A stretch of DNA of 64,000 bases from Streptococcus oralis (GCF_001578705.1 NZ_KQ969037.1:1014814-1078813), one strand, 5' to 3'; shown: positions 18,228-28,897, counted from the first letter of the stretch. The notes: generated by a model from the letters alone, not told the origin. Translations and numbers: made by a program.

Positions 18228-18920
18228 CTAGAACACAGATTTTACCTGATTTCCCTTTTTCCACCGTTTCTTGAACAAGATATCAAAGAGAAGCAAGGCA
18301 AGAGAAAGAATAACCGACACAAGGAGGTACTTTATCCATAGAGGTGCATTCGAGATAAATGGTGTATCTCTTAAGAGCCCATAATTTCCACCAGTCACCT
18401 GATTAACCCCAACTAGAAAGAGATTGAGGATAAAGGTATAGGCTACAATCATATATTTCTTGAGCAGGCTCTTGTCGTAGTGATTCAACAAATAGACCAA
18501 GGAGTTCACCAAAAGAGCATAGTGCCCAATCAAAAACGAGAAACTGGTAATGTGCGGAAAATCATAGGGGTCAAAAACGGGGTAAACCAAGGCAAAAACC
18601 GCTCCACTTGCTCCTAAGAGGGCAAGATACTGCTTGCTCCGCCATTTATCTGGCAAGAAAACCACCGCAAACATGGCCAAACGGCAATGATAAAATGGAA
18701 GGCTATTAGAAAAGGGAATCCCAAAACCAACATACCAGATATATAGGGATAGTAACTGGAGGATCTGAATCCCCTTAAATAAGCGAACAAATTTCGGATT
18801 TTTGTGATAAGCAAGTGCTCCATAAATACAAAGCACTAAGACAAGCATCATAACTCCATACCAAAAAAGCGAAATGGGAGGAGGGACCGTCTGAGATCTG
18901 GTGATAAATTGATAGAACAT
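18228..18920 (-). CDS. YwaF/TIGR02206 family membrane protein
   Basis: 230 aa with six or seven hydrophobic helices. The family's LPFYHCRLAMF and SFLIGHYALLVNSLVYL motifs and the GGNYGLLRDTP loop are present. Members are integral membrane proteins of unknown function. It is a single gene with 146 bp to prfC and a divergent neighbour, gatC. Confidence 0.85.
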   Translation of the reverse strand: MFYQFITRSQTVPPPISLFWYGVMMLVLVLCIYGALAYHKNPKFVRLFKGIQILQLLSLYIWYVGFGIPFSNSLPFYHCRLAMFAVVFLPDKWRSKQYLALLGASGAVFALVYPVFDPYDFPHITSFSFLIGHYALLVNSLVYLLNHYDKSLLKKYMIVAYTFILNLFLVGVNQVTGGNYGLLRDTPFISNAPLWIKYLLVSVILSLALLLFDILFKKRWKKGNQVKSVF

Positions 18921-19035
18921 GTTTCTATCCTAACTCTTATTTTTTCTTTTTTTCTAGTTTAACCATTATAGCGAATTAAAAACGATTTTTCAATTTCTAT
19001 TTCTTTTCAGTTTGGCTCCCTTATTTATAGGAAAA

Positions 19036-19046
19036 TATGGTAAAAT
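19036..19046 (+). promoter_or_regulatory. extended -10 promoter of gatCAB
   Basis: TATGGTAAAAT at 19036-19046 is an extended -10 (TGn + TAAAAT). No consensus -35 at 17 bp. The same 11-mer precedes efp at 22380. Confidence 0.6.
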
Positions 19047-19086
19047 AGAACAGACTAAAAATCATCATTTCACGAAAGGATGCAAG

Positions 19087-19389
19087 ATGAAAATTACGCA
19101 AGAAGAGGTAACACACGTTGCCAATCTTTCAAAATTAAAATTCTCTGGAGAAGAAACTGCCGCCTTTGCGACAACCTTGTCTAAAATTGTTGACATGGTT
19201 GAGTTGCTGGGCGAAGTCGACACAACTGGTATTGCACCTACTACGACCATGGCTGACCGCAAGACCGTACTCCGCCCTGATGTGGCCGAAGAAGGAACAG
19301 ACCGTGACCGCCTGTTTAAAAACGTACCTGAAAAAGAAAACTACTATATCAAGGTACCAGCTATCCTAGATGATGGGGGAGATGCCTAA
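19087..19389 (+). CDS. gatC: Asp-tRNA(Asn)/Glu-tRNA(Gln) amidotransferase subunit C
   Basis: 100 aa, standard GatC length. It starts [17 protein letters not shown] with GAAAGGA upstream; the open frame extends 75 bp further with no start of its own. GatC clamps GatA and GatB together. TAA overlaps the gatA ATG by one base. The GatCAB complex amidates Glu-tRNA(Gln), and Asp-tRNA(Asn) where present. Confidence 0.95.
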   Translation: MKITQEEVTHVANLSKLKFSGEETAAFATTLSKIVDMVELLGEVDTTGIAPTTTMADRKTVLRPDVAEEGTDRDRLFKNVPEKENYYIKVPAILDDGGDA

Positions 19390-20855
19390 TGACTTTTAAT
19401 AACAAAACTATTGAAGACTTGCACAATCTCCTTGTCTCTAAGGAAATTTCTGCAACTGAATTGACCCAAGCTACGCTTGAAGATATCAAGTCTCGCGAGA
19501 CAGCTATCAACGCTTTTGTTACCATCGCTGAGGAGCAAGCTCTAGCTCAAGCTAAGGCTATTGATGAAGCTGGAATTGACGTGGATAATGTCCTTTCGGG
19601 AATTCCGCTAGCTGTTAAGGATAATATCTCCACAGACGGTATCCTGACAACTGCAGCCTCAAAAATGCTCTACAACTACGAGCCTATCTTTGATGCGACA
19701 GCTGTCGCCAATGCAAAAGCCAAGGGCATGATTGTTGTCGGAAAAACCAACATGGACGAGTTTGCCATGGGTGGTTCAGGTGAGACTTCTCACTACGGTG
19801 CCACTAAAAACGCTTGGGACCATAGCAAGGTTCCTGGTGGTTCATCAAGTGGTTCTGCTGCAGCTGTAGCTTCAGGACAAGTTCGCTTGTCACTTGGTTC
19901 AGATACTGGTGGTTCCATCCGCCAACCTGCCGCCTTCAACGGGATCGTTGGTCTCAAACCAACCTACGGAACGGTTTCTCGTTTCGGTCTCATTGCCTTC
20001 GGTAGCTCATTAGACCAGATTGGACCTTTTGCACCAACTGTTAAGGAAAATGCCCTCTTGCTCAACGCTATTGCCAGCGAAGATGCTAAAGACTCTACTT
20101 CTGCTCCTGTTCGCATTGCTGACTTTACTTCAAAAATCGGTCAAGACATCGAGGGCATGAAAATCGCTCTGCCTAAAGAATACCTCGGTGAAGGGATTGA
20201 CCCAGAAGTTAAAGAAACCATTCTGAACGCAGCCAAACACTTTGAAAAACTTGGTGCTATCATTGAAGAAGTCAGCCTTCCTCATTCTAAATACGGTGTT
20301 GCCGTTTACTATATCATCGCTTCATCAGAAGCCTCATCAAACTTGCAACGTTTTGACGGTATCCGTTACGGCTACCGCGCAGAAGATGCAAGCAACCTTG
20401 ATGAAATCTATGTAAACAGCCGTAGCCAAGGTTTCGGTGAAGAGGTGAAACGCCGTATCATGCTTGGAACATTCAGCCTTTCATCAGGCTACTATGATGC
20501 CTACTACAAGAAGGCTGGACAAGTTCGTACCCTCATCATCCAAGATTTCGAAAAAGTCTTTGCGGATTACGACCTGATTTTGGGACCAACTGCACCAAGC
20601 GTTGCCTATGACTTGGATTCACTCAACCACGATCCCGTTGCTATGTACTTGGCTGACCTTTTGACCATCCCTGTCAACTTAGCTGGTCTCCCAGGGATTT
20701 CGATCCCTGCTGGATTCTCTCAAGGTCTACCTGTCGGTCTCCAATTGATCGGTCCTAAATACTCAGAAGAAACCATTTACCAAGCTGCTGCTGCTTTTGA
20801 AGCAACAACAGACTACCACAAACAACAACCCGTGATTTTTGGAGGTGATAACTAA
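19389..20855 (+). CDS. gatA: aminoacyl-tRNA amidotransferase subunit A
   Basis: 488 aa. The amidase signature is complete: the catalytic lysine in [20 protein letters not shown] with the cis-Ser and nucleophile Ser, and [10 protein letters not shown]. GatA releases ammonia from glutamine for the transamidation. It overlaps gatC and gatB by one base each, giving coupled translation of the three subunits. Confidence 0.97.
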   Translation: MTFNNKTIEDLHNLLVSKEISATELTQATLEDIKSRETAINAFVTIAEEQALAQAKAIDEAGIDVDNVLSGIPLAVKDNISTDGILTTAASKMLYNYEPIFDATAVANAKAKGMIVVGKTNMDEFAMGGSGETSHYGATKNAWDHSKVPGGSSSGSAAAVASGQVRLSLGSDTGGSIRQPAAFNGIVGLKPTYGTVSRFGLIAFGSSLDQIGPFAPTVKENALLLNAIASEDAKDSTSAPVRIADFTSKIGQDIEGMKIALPKEYLGEGIDPEVKETILNAAKHFEKLGAIIEEVSLPHSKYGVAVYYIIASSEASSNLQRFDGIRYGYRAEDASNLDEIYVNSRSQGFGEEVKRRIMLGTFSLSSGYYDAYYKKAGQVRTLIIQDFEKVFADYDLILGPTAPSVAYDLDSLNHDPVAMYLADLLTIPVNLAGLPGISIPAGFSQGLPVGLQLIGPKYSEETIYQAAAAFEATTDYHKQQPVIFGGDN

Positions 20856-22297
20856 TGAACTTTGAAACCGTCATTGGACTTGAAGTCCACGTAGAGCTCA
20901 ACACCAATTCAAAAATCTTCTCACCTACATCTGCCCACTTTGGAAATGACCAAAATGCCAACACCAACGTGATTGACTGGTCCTTCCCAGGAGTACTTCC
21001 AGTTCTCAATAAGGGTGTTGTCGATGCCGGTATCAAGGCAGCTCTTGCCCTCAACATGGACATCCACAAGCACATGCACTTTGACCGCAAGAACTACTTC
21101 TATCCTGATAATCCCAAAGCCTACCAAATTTCTCAGTTTGATGAGCCAATCGGCTACAACGGCTGGATTGAAGTGGAGCTAGAAGACGGTACGACCAAGA
21201 AAATCGGTATCGAACGCGCCCACTTGGAAGAAGACGCTGGTAAAAACACCCACGGTACAGATGGCTACTCTTATGTTGACCTCAACCGTCAAGGGGTGCC
21301 ATTGATTGAGATTGTATCTGAAGCTGACATGCGTTCGCCAGAGGAAGCCTACGCTTATTTAACTGCCCTCAAGGAAGTCATCCAGTACGCTGGTATTTCT
21401 GACGTTAAGATGGAAGAAGGTTCTATGCGCGTGGATGCCAACATCTCCCTTCGTCCTTATGGTCAAGAAAAATTCGGTACCAAGACTGAGTTGAAAAACC
21501 TCAACTCCTTCTCCAACGTTCGCAAGGGTCTTGAATACGAAGTCCAACGTCAAGCTGAAATCCTTCGCTCAGGTGGTCAAATCCGCCAAGAAACTCGCCG
21601 TTACGATGAAGCCAACAAGGCAACCATCCTCATGCGTGTCAAGGAAGGAGCTGCTGACTACCGCTACTTCCCAGAACCAGACCTACCCCTCTTTGAAATC
21701 TCTGATGAGTGGATTGAGGAAATGCGTACAGAATTGCCAGAGTTTCCAAAAGAACGCCGTGCGCGCTACGTTGCTGACCTTGGCTTGTCAGACTACGATG
21801 CTAGCCAGTTGACAGCAAACAAAGTCACTTCTGACTTCTTTGAGAAAGCTGTTGCCCTCGGTGGCGATGCTAAGCAAGTCTCAAACTGGCTCCAAGGCGA
21901 AGTCGCTCAATTCTTGAACGCTGAAGGCAAAACTCTGGAACAAATCGAGTTGACACCAGAAAACTTGGTTGAAATGATTGCCATCATCGAAGACGGCACT
22001 ATCTCATCTAAGATTGCCAAGAAAGTCTTTGTTCATCTGGCTAAAAATGGCGGTGGAGCGCGTGAATACGTGGAAAAAGCCGGAATGGTTCAAATCTCAG
22101 ATCCAGATATCTTGATTCCAATCATCCACCAAGTCTTCGCAGATAATGAAGCAGCCGTTGCCGACTTCAAGTCAGGCAAACGCAACGCAGACAAGGCCTT
22201 CACAGGCTTCCTTATGAAGGCAACCAAAGGCCAAGCCAACCCACAAGTTGCCCTTAAACTGCTTGCGCAGGAATTGGCGAAGTTGAAAGAAAACTAG
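20855..22297 (+). CDS. gatB: aminoacyl-tRNA amidotransferase subunit B
   Basis: 480 aa. The N-terminal catalytic cradle opens with [28 protein letters not shown] follows, and the C-terminal YqeY/tail domain ends [13 protein letters not shown]. GatB activates the tRNA-bound Glu/Asp with ATP. It is the last gene of gatCAB and is followed directly by a strong terminator. Confidence 0.97.
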   Translation: MNFETVIGLEVHVELNTNSKIFSPTSAHFGNDQNANTNVIDWSFPGVLPVLNKGVVDAGIKAALALNMDIHKHMHFDRKNYFYPDNPKAYQISQFDEPIGYNGWIEVELEDGTTKKIGIERAHLEEDAGKNTHGTDGYSYVDLNRQGVPLIEIVSEADMRSPEEAYAYLTALKEVIQYAGISDVKMEEGSMRVDANISLRPYGQEKFGTKTELKNLNSFSNVRKGLEYEVQRQAEILRSGGQIRQETRRYDEANKATILMRVKEGAADYRYFPEPDLPLFEISDEWIEEMRTELPEFPKERRARYVADLGLSDYDASQLTANKVTSDFFEKAVALGGDAKQVSNWLQGEVAQFLNAEGKTLEQIELTPENLVEMIAIIEDGTISSKIAKKVFVHLAKNGGGAREYVEKAGMVQISDPDILIPIIHQVFADNEAAVADFKSGKRNADKAFTGFLMKATKGQANPQVALKLLAQELAKLKEN

Positions 22298-22301
22298 ACA
22301 G

Positions 22302-22329
22302 AAAAAACCAGCCCTAAGGTTGGTTTTTT
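22302..22329 (+). terminator. terminator of gatCAB
   Basis: AAAAAACCAGCC and GGTTGGTTTTTT pair over 12 bp (one G-U) around a 4-nt loop, ending in a T-run. Confidence 0.85.
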
Positions 22330-22379
22330 CTTCTCTACCAACTCCCAATAACTATTTTGGCTTTATTTCCAGAGTATTT

Positions 22380-22390
22380 TATGGTAAAAT
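22380..22390 (+). promoter_or_regulatory. extended -10 promoter of the efp operon
   Basis: TATGGTAAAAT, the same 11-mer as before gatC, 35 bp before the efp ATG, with TTGGCT 22 bp upstream. Confidence 0.55.
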
Positions 22391-22424
22391 GAAGAGTAAT
22401 AATATTTATTAAAGAGGTAAAAAC

Positions 22425-22985
22425 ATGATTGAAGCAAGTAAATTAAAAGCTGGTATGACCTTTGAAACAGCTGACGGAAAATTGATCCGCGTTTTGGAAG
22501 CTAGCCACCACAAACCAGGTAAAGGGAACACGATCATGCGTATGAAATTGCGTGATGTCCGTACTGGTTCTACATTTGACACAAGCTACCGTCCAGAGGA
22601 AAAATTTGAACAAGCCATCATCGAGACTGTCCCAGCTCAATACTTGTACAAAATGGATGACACAGCATACTTCATGAATACAGAAACTTACGACCAATAC
22701 GAAATCCCTGTAGTCAATGTTGAAAACGAATTGCTTTACATCCTTGAAAACTCAGAAGTGAAGATCCAATTCTACGGAACTGAAGTGATTGGTGTTACCG
22801 TTCCTACTACTGTTGAATTGACAGTTGCAGAAACTCAACCATCTATCAAAGGTGCTACTGTTACAGGTTCTGGTAAACCAGCAACGATGGAAACTGGACT
22901 TGTCGTAAACGTTCCAGACTTCATCGAAGCAGGACAAAAACTCGTTATCAACACTGCAGAAGGAACTTACGTTTCTCGTGCCTAA
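22425..22985 (+). CDS. efp: elongation factor P
   Basis: 186 aa. The N-terminal KOW-like domain carries the loop KPGKGN with Lys33 at the tip, the position contacting the peptidyl-tRNA; OB domains follow to residue 186. EF-P relieves ribosome stalling at polyproline. AAAGAGG is placed 7 bp before the ATG. It heads efp-gls24-nusB. Confidence 0.96.
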   Translation: MIEASKLKAGMTFETADGKLIRVLEASHHKPGKGNTIMRMKLRDVRTGSTFDTSYRPEEKFEQAIIETVPAQYLYKMDDTAYFMNTETYDQYEIPVVNVENELLYILENSEVKIQFYGTEVIGVTVPTTVELTVAETQPSIKGATVTGSGKPATMETGLVVNVPDFIEAGQKLVINTAEGTYVSRA

Positions 22986-23006
22986 TCTCTAGAAAGAGGT
23001 CATTCT

Positions 23007-23396
23007 ATGGGAATTGAAGAACAACTTGGCGAAATCGTTATCGCCCCACGTGTACTTGAAAAAATCATTGCTATTGCTACAGCAAAAGTAGAGGGTGTAC
23101 ACTCTTTTTCAAACAAATCAGTATCTGACACCCTTTCAAAACTTTCGCTCGGCCGCGGCGTTTATCTTAAAAACGTGGACGAAGAACTCACAGCAGATAT
23201 CTACCTCTACCTTGAGTACGGAGTAAAAGTTCCTAAGGTAGCTGTTGCTATCCAAAAAGCTGTCAAAGATGCAGTCCGCAATATGGCTGATGTAGAACTC
23301 GCTGCTATCAATATCCACGTTGCAGGTATTGTTCCAGATAAAACACCAAAACCAGACTTGAAAGACTTGTTTGATGAGGACTTCCTCAATGACTAG
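23007..23396 (+). CDS. Asp23/Gls24 family envelope stress response protein
   Basis: 129 aa. The Asp23 (PF03780) region covers most of the protein, with IAPRVLEKIIAIATAKVEGVHSF at the front and YGVKVPKVAVAIQKAVKDAV mid-way. It corresponds to YqhY by position (before nusB); in B. subtilis yqhY mutants have disturbed acetyl-CoA carboxylase activity. Its 3' end overlaps nusB by 8 bp. Confidence 0.88.
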   Translation: MGIEEQLGEIVIAPRVLEKIIAIATAKVEGVHSFSNKSVSDTLSKLSLGRGVYLKNVDEELTADIYLYLEYGVKVPKVAVAIQKAVKDAVRNMADVELAAINIHVAGIVPDKTPKPDLKDLFDEDFLND

Positions 23397-23811
23397 TCCA
23401 CTATTAGAATCTAGACGTGAGCTCCGTAAGTGTGCCTTTCAAGCTCTTATGAGTCTTGAGTTTGATACAGACGTCGAAACTGCTTGTCGTTTCGCCTACA
23501 CACACGATCGTGAAGATACGGATGTGCAACTCCCAGCCTTTTTGACAGAGCTCGTTTCTGGTGTTCAAACTAAAAAGGAAGAACTAGACAAGCAAATCAC
23601 ACAACATCTAAAAGCAGGTTGGACCATCGAGCGTTTAACACTCGTGGAGAGAAATCTCCTTCGCTTGGGAGTTTTTGAAATCACTTCATTTGACACCCCT
23701 CAGCTAGTTGCTGTTAATGAAGCTATCGAGCTTGCAAAGAACTTCTCAGATCAAAAGTCTGCCCGTTTTATCAATGGACTGCTCAGCCAGTTTGTAACCG
23801 AAGAACAGTAA
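23389..23811 (+). CDS. nusB: transcription antitermination factor NusB
   Basis: 140 aa from MTSPLLESRRELRKCAF; a longer frame to 23371 exists but overlaps the neighbour further. The NusB helical bundle is visible, with the conserved AVNEAIELAKNFSDQKSARFINGLL end. With NusE/S10 it binds boxA in rRNA leaders. It is the last gene before a bidirectional terminator. Confidence 0.95.
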   Translation: MTSPLLESRRELRKCAFQALMSLEFDTDVETACRFAYTHDREDTDVQLPAFLTELVSGVQTKKEELDKQITQHLKAGWTIERLTLVERNLLRLGVFEITSFDTPQLVAVNEAIELAKNFSDQKSARFINGLLSQFVTEEQ

Positions 23812-23814
23812 ACA

Positions 23815-23848
23815 AAAAAAGTGTTTGACAATTATCAAACACTTTTTT
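23815..23848. terminator. bidirectional terminator between nusB and the CPBP gene
   Basis: AAAAAAGTGTTTGA and TCAAACACTTTTTT form a 14-bp stem with a 6-nt loop and T-runs on both strands; it serves nusB (+) and the CPBP gene (-). Confidence 0.88.
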
Positions 23849-23860
23849 CTTTGCCTTCCA

Positions 23861-24583
23861 CTATCTAAAAAAGTGGTAATAGATATAATTATAAACAAAA
23901 ATCCAGATAGGTTTTGCATGATTGAGAAAGTTAAAAAAACTATGGCAGAGAATCGTTAATCTCAGATTGTCGGTAGAACGATAAACAAGGGCAAAAAAGA
24001 GACCAATCAGACTATAATATAATAAACTAATTGGGTCCTGATGAGATAGTATCAAATGACTGAGTCCAAAGATAAGCCCTGATAAGATGACATCTAAATA
24101 GTACTTTGACTTAGGAAAGAAGGTATTCATAAAATACCCACGATCAAACGTCTCTTCCAAAAGAGGACCAATAACGACTGTTAAGATAAAACTAAGAACT
24201 GTAGATAAAAAAGTTGGTTGTCCATTTGAAAGAACCACGGTAAAATACTCATCATGAATATTCCTAGCATTAATCAAATGAGCATAGCGTGTCCAAAAAT
24301 TACCGAGAATCTGATGAACCACATAACATGCAAACAAGTAAAAGATAGTTGACCAGTTCCAGCTCTTTTTCTCAAAGATAAAGAGCATCTTTTGCTTTTT
24401 TAACCACCAAATTAATAAAAGGAAACTTCCTACTAATCCTATTGTTAAAATAAGGGAATAGACATCAGCACCTAACCCTAAAATGATTGCCACATACAAT
24501 CCAATTGTTTGTGGTAAATAGGTAGATAGTAAAATAATAAGCAAAAATATTCCAAATTGTCTTAGTTTCTTTGTGTTTCTCAT
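23861..24583 (-). CDS. CPBP (Abi/CAAX) family intramembrane metalloprotease
   Basis: 240 aa with about seven transmembrane helices. The active-site motifs are EETFDR with Glu143, Glu144 and Arg148, SHLILS with His176, and HSFFN with His214 and Asn218, so it looks catalytically complete. CPBP proteins next to bacteriocin genes often give immunity or process the peptide. It lies 18 bp after a bacteriocin-like small gene on the same strand, so I infer such a role. Basic C-terminus, standard length for the family. Confidence 0.88.
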   Translation of the reverse strand: MRNTKKLRQFGIFLLIILLSTYLPQTIGLYVAIILGLGADVYSLILTIGLVGSFLLLIWWLKKQKMLFIFEKKSWNWSTIFYLFACYVVHQILGNFWTRYAHLINARNIHDEYFTVVLSNGQPTFLSTVLSFILTVVIGPLLEETFDRGYFMNTFFPKSKYYLDVILSGLIFGLSHLILSHQDPISLLYYSLIGLFFALVYRSTDNLRLTILCHSFFNFLNHAKPIWIFVYNYIYYHFFR

Positions 24584-24601
24584 CGTACTTTTTTTGAAAG
24601 G

Positions 24602-24787
24602 TTATCCTGCTCGGAAGCCGTACTTCCAAGCATCTCTATAAGAATTAAGTGCCTCTTGCCCCATATAGGAAGAAAATTCTCTATAATATAACCGCCTACC
24701 ATAACCATCTTCCCAAACAGCAAGACCATCTGAAACTTGGTCTAAGTCTTCTGACGAAAGAACTGTAAATGTTTCTGTACCTGTCAT
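24602..24787 (-). CDS. putative bacteriocin-like peptide with double-glycine-type leader
   Basis: 61 aa from MTGTETF. I prefer ATG 24787 to one 36 bp upstream because AAGAAGG lies 8 bp before it. Residues 7-21 (FTVLSSEDLDQVSDG) fit the LSxxELxxVxGG leader of class II bacteriocins, but the last pair is Asp-Gly, not Gly-Gly. The rest, residues 22-61, is a 40-aa Tyr/Trp/Gly-rich peptide (AVWEDGYGRRLYY...). Gap to the CPBP gene: 18 bp. No ABC exporter is nearby, so export is unexplained. I do not recognise the mature part. Confidence 0.6.
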   Translation of the reverse strand: MTGTETFTVLSSEDLDQVSDGLAVWEDGYGRRLYYREFSSYMGQEALNSYRDAWKYGFRAG

Positions 24788-24904
24788 TGCAAGTACCTTC
24801 TTAAAATATTGTTGTAGGCTCACATCTACAGTATACTTCTTTTTTATCTATTTTATTAGTCTTCTCCTCAACTATCAATTTTTCAACCTGAATGGCATTT
24901 TCTA

Positions 24905-24934
24905 TAAAAAAATGAGACCTTTCTAGTCTCATTT
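24905..24934 (-). terminator. terminator of the fab/acc operon
   Basis: AAATGAGAC (24910-24918) and GTCTCATTT (24926-24934), then seven U on the minus strand. It follows accA by 8 bp. Confidence 0.85.
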
Positions 24935-24942
24935 AGTCATTC

Positions 24943-25710
24943 TTAGTATTTTCTAAAGCGTTGGTAACGTTCTTCGATAAGTTGGTCGAGTGGTAGTTCT
25001 TTCAACCTATCTAGTTCTGCACGCAATTCATTTTTAACGCAACCTAGCAGTTCTTTACTTGACAACCCTGCCTCTGAGATTACCTTGTCTACGATTCCCA
25101 TTTCTAGGAGTTCATGTGAAGTGATTTTCATCAATTCCGCTGCTTCCATAGCACGACTTCCATCCTTCCAAAGGATAGAGGCAAATCCTTCAGGGCTAAG
25201 TACTGCGTAGATTGAGTTTTCTAACATCCAGACACGGTTAGCTACTGCTAGAGCTAGGGCCCCGCCAGATCCACCTTCACCGATAATAATCGCGATGATT
25301 GGAACCTTGAGGTCACTCATTTCCATCAGGTTTCGGGCGATTGCTTCACCTTGTCCACGTTCCTCTGCTCCAACACCTGGGTAAGCACCCGCCGTATTGA
25401 TAAAGGTCACAACTGGACGACCAAACTTTTCTGCCTGTTTCATCAGGCGAAGAGCCTTGCGATAGCCTTCTGGATGAGGTTGCCCAAAATTTCGTTTGAG
25501 GTTGTCATGAAGACTTTTTCCCTTTTGGATACCAACGACAGTTACTGCCTGTTCGCCTAACCAGCCAATTCCACCGATAACCGCACCATCATCGCGGAAA
25601 GAGCGATCTCCATGCAATTCGATAAACTCGTCAAAAATTCCATTGGCAAAATCAAGGGCTGTCAAGCGACTCTGCTCGCGTGCCTCTCTGACTATTTTTG
25701 CAATATTCAT
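24943..25710 (-). CDS. accA: acetyl-CoA carboxylase carboxyltransferase subunit alpha
   Basis: 255 aa, the short form usual in lactic acid bacteria. Crotonase-like fold; [27 protein letters not shown] carries the oxyanion and CoA-binding region. With AccD it moves the carboxyl group from biotin to acetyl-CoA, giving malonyl-CoA. Its ATG overlaps accD by 4 bp. Last gene of the fab/acc operon. Confidence 0.96.
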   Translation of the reverse strand: MNIAKIVREAREQSRLTALDFANGIFDEFIELHGDRSFRDDGAVIGGIGWLGEQAVTVVGIQKGKSLHDNLKRNFGQPHPEGYRKALRLMKQAEKFGRPVVTFINTAGAYPGVGAEERGQGEAIARNLMEMSDLKVPIIAIIIGEGGSGGALALAVANRVWMLENSIYAVLSPEGFASILWKDGSRAMEAAELMKITSHELLEMGIVDKVISEAGLSSKELLGCVKNELRAELDRLKELPLDQLIEERYQRFRKY

Positions 25711-26573
25711 CCGCGACTTCCTCCATGCAATCTCACTAATTTAGCAATTGTTTCAGGCAATTCTCTCCGTTTAACAATTACATCAACAAATCCATGTTCA
25801 AGCAGAAATTCTGCCTTTTGGAAGTCATCCGGCAAGGTCTCACGAACTGTATTTTCGATAACACGACGCCCAGCAAAACCAACCAAAGTCTGTGGCTCCG
25901 CTAGGATAATATCACCTTCCATAGCAAAAGAAGCAGTCACCCCACCTGTTGTCGGATCGGTTAAAATAGTTAGGTAAAAAAGTCCTGCCTTGGAATGACG
26001 TTGAACTGCTGCAGAAATTTTAGCCATCTGCATCAAGCTCATGATTCCTTCTTGCATACGGGCTCCACCAGAAGCTGTGAAGAGAACGACTGGCAAGTTT
26101 TCTACCGTCGCATACTCAAACAAGCGCGTGATTTTTTCACCCACAACGGTTCCCATAGAAGCCATGATAAAGTTTGAATCCATGATCCCAAGGGCAACTT
26201 TTTGTCCCTTGATACTAGCTGTACCAGTTAGTACTGCTTCATCCAAACCTGTCTTTTCACGCATTGTTGCAAGTTTTTTCTGGTAGCCAGGAAAGTTTAA
26301 TGGATCTTGAGTTTCAATACCTGTAAACATCTCCACAAAGCTACCAGAATCAATCGTCAAATCCAAGCGTTCCTGAGCTGAAATACGGAAAGTATAGCTA
26401 CAATGGGGACAAATTCGTTCACTCCCAAGATCCTTTTGGTAGATGATATGTTTACATCCAGGACACTTGGAAAAGAGTTCATCAGGAACCTCAGGCTTGG
26501 CTTGTGGTTTCTGCCTTACGGAACGGTTAGGATTGATCCGAATATACTTATCCTTTTTACTAAATAGAGCCAT
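25707..26573 (-). CDS. accD: acetyl-CoA carboxylase carboxyltransferase subunit beta
   Basis: 288 aa. An N-terminal zinc ribbon has Cys37, Cys40, Cys55 and Cys58, and the carboxyltransferase fold follows with [21 protein letters not shown]. The zinc ribbon is used for mRNA and DNA contacts in E. coli AccD. It overlaps accA by 4 bp, so the two subunits are made in equal amounts. Confidence 0.96.
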   Translation of the reverse strand: MALFSKKDKYIRINPNRSVRQKPQAKPEVPDELFSKCPGCKHIIYQKDLGSERICPHCSYTFRISAQERLDLTIDSGSFVEMFTGIETQDPLNFPGYQKKLATMREKTGLDEAVLTGTASIKGQKVALGIMDSNFIMASMGTVVGEKITRLFEYATVENLPVVLFTASGGARMQEGIMSLMQMAKISAAVQRHSKAGLFYLTILTDPTTGGVTASFAMEGDIILAEPQTLVGFAGRRVIENTVRETLPDDFQKAEFLLEHGFVDVIVKRRELPETIAKLVRLHGGSRG

Positions 26574-26608
26574 AACTCCCCCTTTTAGTTCTCATACTGT
26601 TTGAAAGT

Positions 26609-27976
26609 CTATTCTTTTTCTTGGTATTTTGGCAAGAAAGTTTCCATCAAGAAGGAAGTATCGTAGTCACCAGCGATAACTCGGCGGTCTGAAATCAGAT
26701 CCAACTGGAAGTCTGCATTGGTTTGCACACCTTCTATATCAAGTTCATAAAGTGCCCGTTGCATCTTCATAAGAGCATCAAAACGATTCTCCCCATGAAC
26801 AATGATTTTAGCAATCATACTATCATAGTAAGGGGGAATGGTATAACCTGGATAAACTGCTGAGTCCACGCGCAAGCCAACTCCACCACTTGGTAGATAG
26901 AGATTGGTAATTTTCCCTGGGCTTGGAGCAAAGTTAAATGCTGGATTTTCCGCATTGATCCGACATTCGATAGCATGACCTCGTAGGACAATATCTTCTT
27001 GTTTGAAAGGTAAAGGTTGCCCTGCAGCAATGCGAATCTGCTCTTTCACGATATCAACACCTGAAACAAACTCTGTGACTGGGTGTTCAACTTGCACACG
27101 AGTATTCATTTCCATGAAGTAGAAATTGCCACTCGCTTCATCGAGAAGAAATTCAATCGTCCCTGCATTTTCATAGCCAACAGACTCTGCTGCACGAACG
27201 GCTGCAGCACCAATTTCATGACGAAGGGTTTTGCCAATCGCAATGGATGGGCTTTCTTCTAAGACTTTTTGGTTATTCCGTTGGAGTGAACAGTCCCGTT
27301 CACCAAGATGGACAACATGACCCTCTTGATCTGCAAGAATCTGAACTTCGATATGACGAGCTGGATAAATCACACGCTCAAGATACATAGCGCCATTTCC
27401 AAAGTTGGCCTTGGCTTCACTAGATGCTGTCTCAAAGGCTGCGACCAAGTCTTCCGCCTTTTCAACCTTACGAATCCCTTTTCCACCACCACCTGCCGAT
27501 GCCTTAAGCATGACTGGGTAGCCAATTTTTTCTGCAACTGCAAGTGCCTCTTCAGCTGTGTGAACTTCACCATCAGATCCTGGGATAACTGGAACCCCAG
27601 CCTTGATCATTTGCTCACGCGCATTGATCTTATCCCCCATGGTATCCATTACAGCCCCAGAAGGACCGATAAACTTAATCCCCACTTCATCACACATCGT
27701 GGCAAACTTGGAATTTTCGCTAAGAAAACCAAAACCTGGGTGGATGGCTTCTGCTTCTGTCAAGACTGCAGCAGATAAAATAGCATTGATATTGAGATAA
27801 GACTCTGTCGCCTTACCAGGTCCGATACAGATAGCTTCATCCGCTAGAAGTGTGTGAAGAGCTTCCTTATCAGCAGTTGAATAAACTGCTACGGTCGCAA
27901 TGCCCAATTCACGCGCAGCTCGAATAATGCGAACCGCAATCTCACCACGGTTGGCAATCAAAATTTTACGAAACAT
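26609..27976 (-). CDS. accC: biotin carboxylase subunit of acetyl-CoA carboxylase
   Basis: 455 aa, normal. ATP-grasp enzyme with KASAGGGGKGIR near 159-170, ERDCSLQRNNQKVLEE near 233, and the EMNTRVQVEHPVTE active-site strand near 293. It carboxylates the biotin on AccB using bicarbonate and ATP. Gap to fabZ 11 bp, to accD 35 bp. Confidence 0.97.
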   Translation of the reverse strand: MFRKILIANRGEIAVRIIRAARELGIATVAVYSTADKEALHTLLADEAICIGPGKATESYLNINAILSAAVLTEAEAIHPGFGFLSENSKFATMCDEVGIKFIGPSGAVMDTMGDKINAREQMIKAGVPVIPGSDGEVHTAEEALAVAEKIGYPVMLKASAGGGGKGIRKVEKAEDLVAAFETASSEAKANFGNGAMYLERVIYPARHIEVQILADQEGHVVHLGERDCSLQRNNQKVLEESPSIAIGKTLRHEIGAAAVRAAESVGYENAGTIEFLLDEASGNFYFMEMNTRVQVEHPVTEFVSGVDIVKEQIRIAAGQPLPFKQEDIVLRGHAIECRINAENPAFNFAPSPGKITNLYLPSGGVGLRVDSAVYPGYTIPPYYDSMIAKIIVHGENRFDALMKMQRALYELDIEGVQTNADFQLDLISDRRVIAGDYDTSFLMETFLPKYQEKE

Positions 27977-27987
27977 GGAGAACCTCC

Positions 27988-28410
27988 TTAGTTTCCAATT
28001 GCAAAGGTAAGAGTACCACTCGCTGCAAGCTTACCATCTACTTCAGCCTTTGCTTCAACCACAGCGATCGTACCACGACGTTTGACAAAAGTAGCCGTCA
28101 TAACTAATTGGTCACCTGGTACAACTTGCTTCTTGAACTTAACCTTATCCATGCCAGCATAGAAGACCAGTTTCCCTTTATTTTCAGGTTTGGACAATTC
28201 CAAGACACCAGCAGTCTGAGCCAAGGCCTCCATGATAAGAACACCTGGCATGACTGGGTATTGAGGAAAATGACCATTGAAGAAAGGTTCGTTGATAGTC
28301 ACATTTTTAATGGCAACAATGGTATCCTCGCTCACTTCCAAGACACGGTCCACTAGGAGCATAGGGTAGCGATGGGGTAGAGCTTCTTTGATTCCTTGAA
28401 TATCGATCAT
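27988..28410 (-). CDS. fabZ: (3R)-hydroxyacyl-ACP dehydratase FabZ
   Basis: 140 aa hot-dog fold. [13 protein letters not shown] and [22 protein letters not shown] contain the catalytic His and the helix with the Glu partner. It dehydrates 3-hydroxyacyl-ACP to trans-2-enoyl-ACP. It starts within the accB stop (4-bp overlap). The isomerase FabM at 34724 acts on the C10 product. Confidence 0.96.
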   Translation of the reverse strand: MIDIQGIKEALPHRYPMLLVDRVLEVSEDTIVAIKNVTINEPFFNGHFPQYPVMPGVLIMEALAQTAGVLELSKPENKGKLVFYAGMDKVKFKKQVVPGDQLVMTATFVKRRGTIAVVEAKAEVDGKLAASGTLTFAIGN

Positions 28411-28895
28411 TTGATACGTACCAATCCTTTACCGAACTCAACCATTTCTTCATTTGAAACGAGAATTTCTGTCACCACACCATCCTTAGGTGCAGGAATC
28501 TCATTCATGACCTTCATGGCTTCGATGATCACCAAAGTCTGGCCTTTTTTAACACTGTCTCCAACTGTGACGAAGGCAGGTTTATCTGGTCCAGCAGCCA
28601 AGTAAGCCACCCCTACAAGTGGGCTCTCAACAACATCACCCTCCGGAGCAACCGTCGTTTCAGCTGGTACTGGAGCTTCTTCCACTGCACTCTCTACTGG
28701 AGTTGAAGGGGTAGAAACTACTGGACTTGCCGCTACTGCAGCTGGCACTGGAACAACTTGAGTTGGTGCTTCAGAAGCCATTCTTGCTTCATTCTTACTG
28801 AACTGCAATTCGTCCGCTCCGTTTTTATAAGAAAATTCTCTCAAACTTGATTGGTCAAATTGAGCCATCAAGTCCTTGATCTCATTTAAATTCAT
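28407..28895 (-). CDS. accB: biotin carboxyl carrier protein
   Basis: 162 aa. N-terminal helix about 1-38, a Pro/Ala/Val-rich flexible linker about 45-85, then the biotinyl domain with EAMKVMNE and the biotinylated Lys128. It shuttles carboxybiotin between AccC and AccA/AccD. It starts 2 bp after the fabF stop. Confidence 0.96.
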   Translation of the reverse strand: MNLNEIKDLMAQFDQSSLREFSYKNGADELQFSKNEARMASEAPTQVVPVPAAVAASPVVSTPSTPVESAVEEAPVPAETTVAPEGDVVESPLVGVAYLAAGPDKPAFVTVGDSVKKGQTLVIIEAMKVMNEIPAPKDGVVTEILVSNEEMVEFGKGLVRIK

Positions 28896-28897
28896 AG

